From Gammaproteobacteria bacterium (lineage in GTDB: Bacteria; Pseudomonadota; Gammaproteobacteria; DAOWEP01): a DNA stretch of 9,584 nt. Positions within the stretch are counted from its first letter, which is position 1. Each line of letters opens with the position of its first letter. This document shows positions 6,596-9,584 of this stretch, in pieces. Made by a program: the position numbers and the translations under genes. The DNA lies in contig DAOWEP010000027.1 of assembly GCA_030638455.1 (NCBI GenBank), positions 1-9,584 on the forward strand, given 5' to 3'. The notes under the pieces were generated by a model. The model ran no database searches. It was not told the origin of the DNA and was given only the letters and a program-made list of their open reading frames with translations.

Positions 6596-7420
6596 ATGTT
6601 CAGATCAGGTGACATCAAAAAATGGCTGCGATCCGGTTCACTGGAGTTCGCCAGGTATTCGAGACCTGGACACTATTCGGATGAACTGAAGAGTTATAAC
6701 TGGAGGGGTCACAAGATTTATTATCGGGCCGGGATGGCGGATGCCGGGGCGATCTATGAAATCCTGATAAGGCCGAGCAGATCAGTAAGGCCAGATCGGT
6801 TGCTTCGTACCAGGAGAAAACTGGAATACTGGATACCTGAGGAGGTAAACCCGAGCGTAATACTGGATATAGGGGGGAATATTGGTACCACTTCCCTGTA
6901 TTATTCAGAAATGTTTCCAGCAGCAAAGATTTATACTTTTGAACCCGTGCCGGGCAATTATGCGATGCTGGAAAAGAATCTTGGCGATAACCCTAATATT
7001 GAATCATTCAATATTGGACTGGGTAATGAAGACAAGAAAGTTATGATCTATTCTCCACGGGATGAAACAAATACGGGCGGGTTCTCATTGTATGATCTGG
7101 ATGTTGATAAGGATGACGGTCAGGAAGTGGCTATAAAAAACACTAAGACTTTTTTAAAGGAAATTGGTATTGGAAAAGTTGATCTGATCAAGATTGATAC
7201 CGAGGGCGCAGAATACGATATCCTGACTTCAATGGATGAGGAGTTTCTGGCAGGCGTGAAATGGATAATTGGGGAACTGCATGGAAACATGGACTTTGAA
7301 TTGCTTTCTTATTTGTCAAAATGGTTTGACATTGACGTGAAAAAAACATTGCGCAGCAGTCTTTTTAATTTCAATGCACGTAACAAGACGCTTGCTACAG
7401 AAATTCCCTGGCGCGGGTAG
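6596..7420 (+). CDS. FkbM family methyltransferase
   Basis: 274 residues, typical length. FkbM-type enzymes are SAM-dependent O-methyltransferases, often found in glycan and antibiotic clusters. The core domain starts SVILDIGGNIGTTSLYYS (87-104), where DIGGNIG is the SAM-binding loop; IYTFEPVPGNYAMLEKNL (112-129) gives the acidic residue after beta-2 and the FEP signature; VDLIKIDTEGAEYDIL (195-210) is the diagnostic FkbM block with DTEGAE; WIIGELHG (223-230) follows. The N-terminal 85 residues are an extension that holds YNWRGHKIYYR and is common in this group. With the preceding methyltransferase 30 bases upstream, it suggests methylated core or terminal sugars. The acceptor hydroxyl cannot be read from sequence. 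AAGGTG upstream supports the start. Confidence 0.93.
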   Translation: MFRSGDIKKWLRSGSLEFARYSRPGHYSDELKSYNWRGHKIYYRAGMADAGAIYEILIRPSRSVRPDRLLRTRRKLEYWIPEEVNPSVILDIGGNIGTTSLYYSEMFPAAKIYTFEPVPGNYAMLEKNLGDNPNIESFNIGLGNEDKKVMIYSPRDETNTGGFSLYDLDVDKDDGQEVAIKNTKTFLKEIGIGKVDLIKIDTEGAEYDILTSMDEEFLAGVKWIIGELHGNMDFELLSYLSKWFDIDVKKTLRSSLFNFNARNKTLATEIPWRG

Positions 7421-7460
7421 TTGAAAAATAAAGTTGAACATTGTGTTTCTTTCATCTTTC

Positions 7461-7466
7461 AGGTGG
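7461..7466 (+). promoter_or_regulatory. Ribosome binding site of the GT4 gene
   Basis: AGGTGG lies nine bases before ATG 7476. It is a good Shine-Dalgarno match at a workable spacing and fixes that start, since the protein begins directly with the first GT-B strand (MNILALCLSPGRGG). Confidence 0.6.
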
Positions 7467-7475
7467 ATTTATTAA

Positions 7476-8591
7476 ATGAATATCCTCGCGCTTTGTCTTT
7501 CTCCAGGTCGAGGTGGCTTGGAGCTGTATGTTTGTCGTGAGACACATGCATTGGCTGAGAAGGGCCACAAAATGTATTTAGCAGTATCAGGGAGAGGGAT
7601 GCTGGCACCAGAAACCAGCAGGCATTCAACAGGGAGTATTTTCCTGAATCCTGTCAACCGTTTTCTCCCGGTTTTGTCTGCAATCAAACTGGCAGGGTTT
7701 CTCAAACAGAATGATATAAAGGTCTTACATATTCACTGGTCAAAGGACTTGAACCTTGCCGTGCTTGCGAAGGTGTTCTCAGGGTTATTTGGACATACTG
7801 TTTGCCTGATATATACCCGTCATATGGGCATAACGCGCAGAAAGAAGGATGTCTATCACCGGTTTTTGTATGCACGGGTAGATAAAATACTGGCGATTTC
7901 ACGCCAGGTGCAGGAGCAGGCGCGTGATTTTCTCCCCATGCAAGATAAAGATATCGAGCTTTTGTATCATGGGGTGCCCGAGGGAAAGTCCGTAGATACC
8001 GATAGTTGTGAATCCTTGTTTGAGGATAGTAAGCGAGTAAGAAGAGAATTTAATCTAGTATTGTTTGGCAGGGTAGAACAGGGTAAGGGTCAGCATGTGC
8101 TGGTAAATGCTATCGACATCCTGGTAAAGGGTGGAGCCGATATCGGCGCACTTGTTGTGGGCCATGTGATGGATCAGGCCTATTATGACAAGCTGACGCA
8201 ATCTGTTCAGGACCGATGTCTGCAAGATCACATTAGCTTTCTTGATTTCATGGAAAATCCACAGGCATTCATGCCCTGCTTTGATGCGGTTGTGCTGACG
8301 ACCTATTGCGAAACCTTTGGTCTGGTATTGATCGAGGCCATGCGTGCAGGGGTAGTCGTAATCGGTACTGATGCGGGTGGCGTTCCGGAAATTATCAAGC
8401 ATGAAAAAAGTGGCCTGCTGTTTGCGCCGGGCGATGAAAAGGAGCTGGCTAGTTGCATCCTAAAACTAAGTCGGGATAGTCAATTCACGGAGCAACTGGC
8501 TAAAGCTGGCAAGGCACGTGCAGATGAAGAGTTTTCTGAGGACCGGCATTTCAGTAAACTCGAAAACAGTTTTTTAGCAGTATGTCATTGA
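7476..8591 (+). CDS. Family 4 glycosyltransferase (GT-B)
   Basis: 371 residues, the usual GT4 size. The N-terminal acceptor domain opens MNILALCLSPGRGGLELYVCRE with the GGLE loop typical of the family; IHIHW-like VLHIHWSK (83-90) and LAISRQVQEQ (139-148) follow. The C-terminal donor domain begins NLVLFGRVEQGKGQHVLVNA (193-212), with the conserved Gly-Arg and Lys-Gly, and ends with the E-x7-E element ETFGLVLIEAM (279-289; Glu279 and Glu287) and GTDAGGVPEII (297-307). GT4 enzymes are retaining and use nucleotide sugars; the sugar here cannot be told, and a core hexose is one reasonable guess. It starts 55 bases after the FkbM gene with its own Shine-Dalgarno and ends 18 bases before the next GT9. 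Confidence 0.93.
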   Translation: MNILALCLSPGRGGLELYVCRETHALAEKGHKMYLAVSGRGMLAPETSRHSTGSIFLNPVNRFLPVLSAIKLAGFLKQNDIKVLHIHWSKDLNLAVLAKVFSGLFGHTVCLIYTRHMGITRRKKDVYHRFLYARVDKILAISRQVQEQARDFLPMQDKDIELLYHGVPEGKSVDTDSCESLFEDSKRVRREFNLVLFGRVEQGKGQHVLVNAIDILVKGGADIGALVVGHVMDQAYYDKLTQSVQDRCLQDHISFLDFMENPQAFMPCFDAVVLTTYCETFGLVLIEAMRAGVVVIGTDAGGVPEIIKHEKSGLLFAPGDEKELASCILKLSRDSQFTEQLAKAGKARADEEFSEDRHFSKLENSFLAVCH

Positions 8592-8609
8592 CCCGGAGAT
8601 AATCAAAGG

Positions 8610-9584
8610 ATGTCCCTGAAGATTTTGGTGATACGCGTTGGTCGCGCAGGTGACGTGGTGATGATTACGCCGGCACTCACAGCCTTGTTGAAGTGTTATC
8701 CGGATGCCGAGTTTCATGTATTAACGGGTCCGGACGGTAAACGCGTGCTTAAAGGGTATGACCTAAGGTTAACAGAAGTCATTATTTACGATAGACGTGT
8801 CTTGTTTGGGTATTTTGTGCGAAGGAAACTTGCCGAAAGGATTCTACAGGAAAATTATTCTCACATATTCTGCTTTGAACTCAATCCTGGATATCAAAAG
8901 TTATTCAGCAGGTCGTTTGCGAAAACTTATTGCATTGACCAGCAACATGAACAGCTAAATTATTCCGAGCGTTGTCTTCGGGTAGTTATGGGTAGCCAGG
9001 AAGGCAAGATAAAAAACGAATGGGTCAATCTGCCGGTCACTGAAGAAGGAAAAGAAAAGTGTGACATTCTGTTAATGGGCTCTGGAATTGAGAAGAAAGA
9101 TTACGTCATCGCCATGCACCCGAGCTTCAGTGGCCTGAGCAAGAGTTTTTTTCGTGATAAAAAGGAAAATTATCTGCGCCAGTGGCCAGTAAGCTCATTT
9201 GCACACCTGGCCATATTGCTTTCAGCACACGCGAAAAAGACTGGTCTTGAGCTAAAGATCATCATGGACCTTTTGCCGGATGAGCGTGAGCTGGGCGAAA
9301 AGATTGTCGCTGCAAGCGGCAACCGGGTAGTCCTGTTTACCCCCAGGCCAGACTTTGAACGCTATAAGGCAGTGATTCAAAGGGCGAACCTTCTGATTAC
9401 ACCGAATACAGGCCCCATGCATATTGGTGGCGCAGTGGGCACCAGTATGGTTGCATTGTTTGCCGGAATGTCGCCGGAGGACTGCGGCCCTTACGTGCCA
9501 AAGGAGCAGTACGTCGCCTTGTGTGCCGAAGATACTGACAGTCCCGAACTGGGTATTTCAGCGATTTCGCCCACAAAGGTATTC
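8610..9584 (+). CDS. GT9 family glycosyltransferase, 3' end beyond window
   Basis: The frame is open from ATG 8610 to the right edge, giving 325 residues without a stop; a normal GT9 would need only a few tens more. GGAG at 8594-8597 is a possible Shine-Dalgarno, although 12 bases away. Residues 4-20 read KILVIRVGRAGDVVMIT, with the catalytic-type Asp15. The second domain has AMHPSFSGLSKSFF (168-181), then a long loop, then RQWP (190-193), so the Lys/Arg-Arg-Trp block is displaced and reads Arg-Gln-Trp. The donor motif is PNTGPMH (265-271), with Asn where WaaC and WaaF have Asp but the His kept. These points suggest a donor or acceptor different from WaaF. It follows the GT4 gene by 18 bases and is probably in the same operon. 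How the C-terminus ends is unseen. Confidence 0.9.
   Translation, partial: MSLKILVIRVGRAGDVVMITPALTALLKCYPDAEFHVLTGPDGKRVLKGYDLRLTEVIIYDRRVLFGYFVRRKLAERILQENYSHIFCFELNPGYQKLFSRSFAKTYCIDQQHEQLNYSERCLRVVMGSQEGKIKNEWVNLPVTEEGKEKCDILLMGSGIEKKDYVIAMHPSFSGLSKSFFRDKKENYLRQWPVSSFAHLAILLSAHAKKTGLELKIIMDLLPDERELGEKIVAASGNRVVLFTPRPDFERYKAVIQRANLLITPNTGPMHIGGAVGTSMVALFAGMSPEDCGPYVPKEQYVALCAEDTDSPELGISAISPTKVF

Noticed and set aside
6615..6926. Minus-strand open frame of 103 codons opposite the FkbM gene
   Set aside because: It is fully inside a well-supported FkbM coding region and shows no domain or start signal.

Overview
The window is a lipopolysaccharide (LPS) core-oligosaccharide biosynthesis locus from a Gram-negative bacterium, most likely a gammaproteobacterium. 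The reasons are an HldD very like the enterobacterial enzyme, a canonical WaaF with the cysteine-rich C-terminal tail seen in many proteobacterial homologues, and an hldD-waaF-glycosyltransferase order. By eye the GC content is moderate (mid-40s percent), with AT-rich intergenic gaps. The genus cannot be read from this sequence.

Layout. (1) Positions 1-2540, plus strand: the 3' part of hldD (makes the ADP-L-glycero-D-manno-heptose donor), then waaF (heptosyltransferase II), then a family 2 glycosyltransferase of the WaaE/KdtX type whose start overlaps the waaF stop. (2) 2541-2640: a short junction with a 14-nt tandem repeat and a perfect 10-bp hairpin that could terminate transcription from both sides. 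(3) 2603-3640, minus strand: a single family 9 (GT9) glycosyltransferase facing back toward that hairpin. (4) 3641-3758: an AT-rich divergent intergenic region. (5) 3759-9584, plus strand: a closely spaced run of GT9, GT9, class I methyltransferase, FkbM-type methyltransferase, GT4, and a further GT9 that runs off the right edge.

The genes read as one pathway: HldD makes the activated heptose, WaaF adds the second inner-core heptose, and the GT2, four more GT9 enzymes and the GT4 would extend or decorate the core. The two methyltransferases would cap or modify sugars. Products of the GT9 genes other than WaaF cannot be assigned to a precise linkage, and three of them depart from the canonical donor-binding motif, so they may use sugars other than heptose.

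No RNA genes, insertion sequences, CRISPR arrays or attachment sites were seen. No stretch over 300 bases lacks a gene; the largest gap is 118 bases. Nothing here amounts to a clearly new system. The points of interest are the GT9 expansion with varied active-site motifs, the inverted GT9 island, and the paired methyltransferases.
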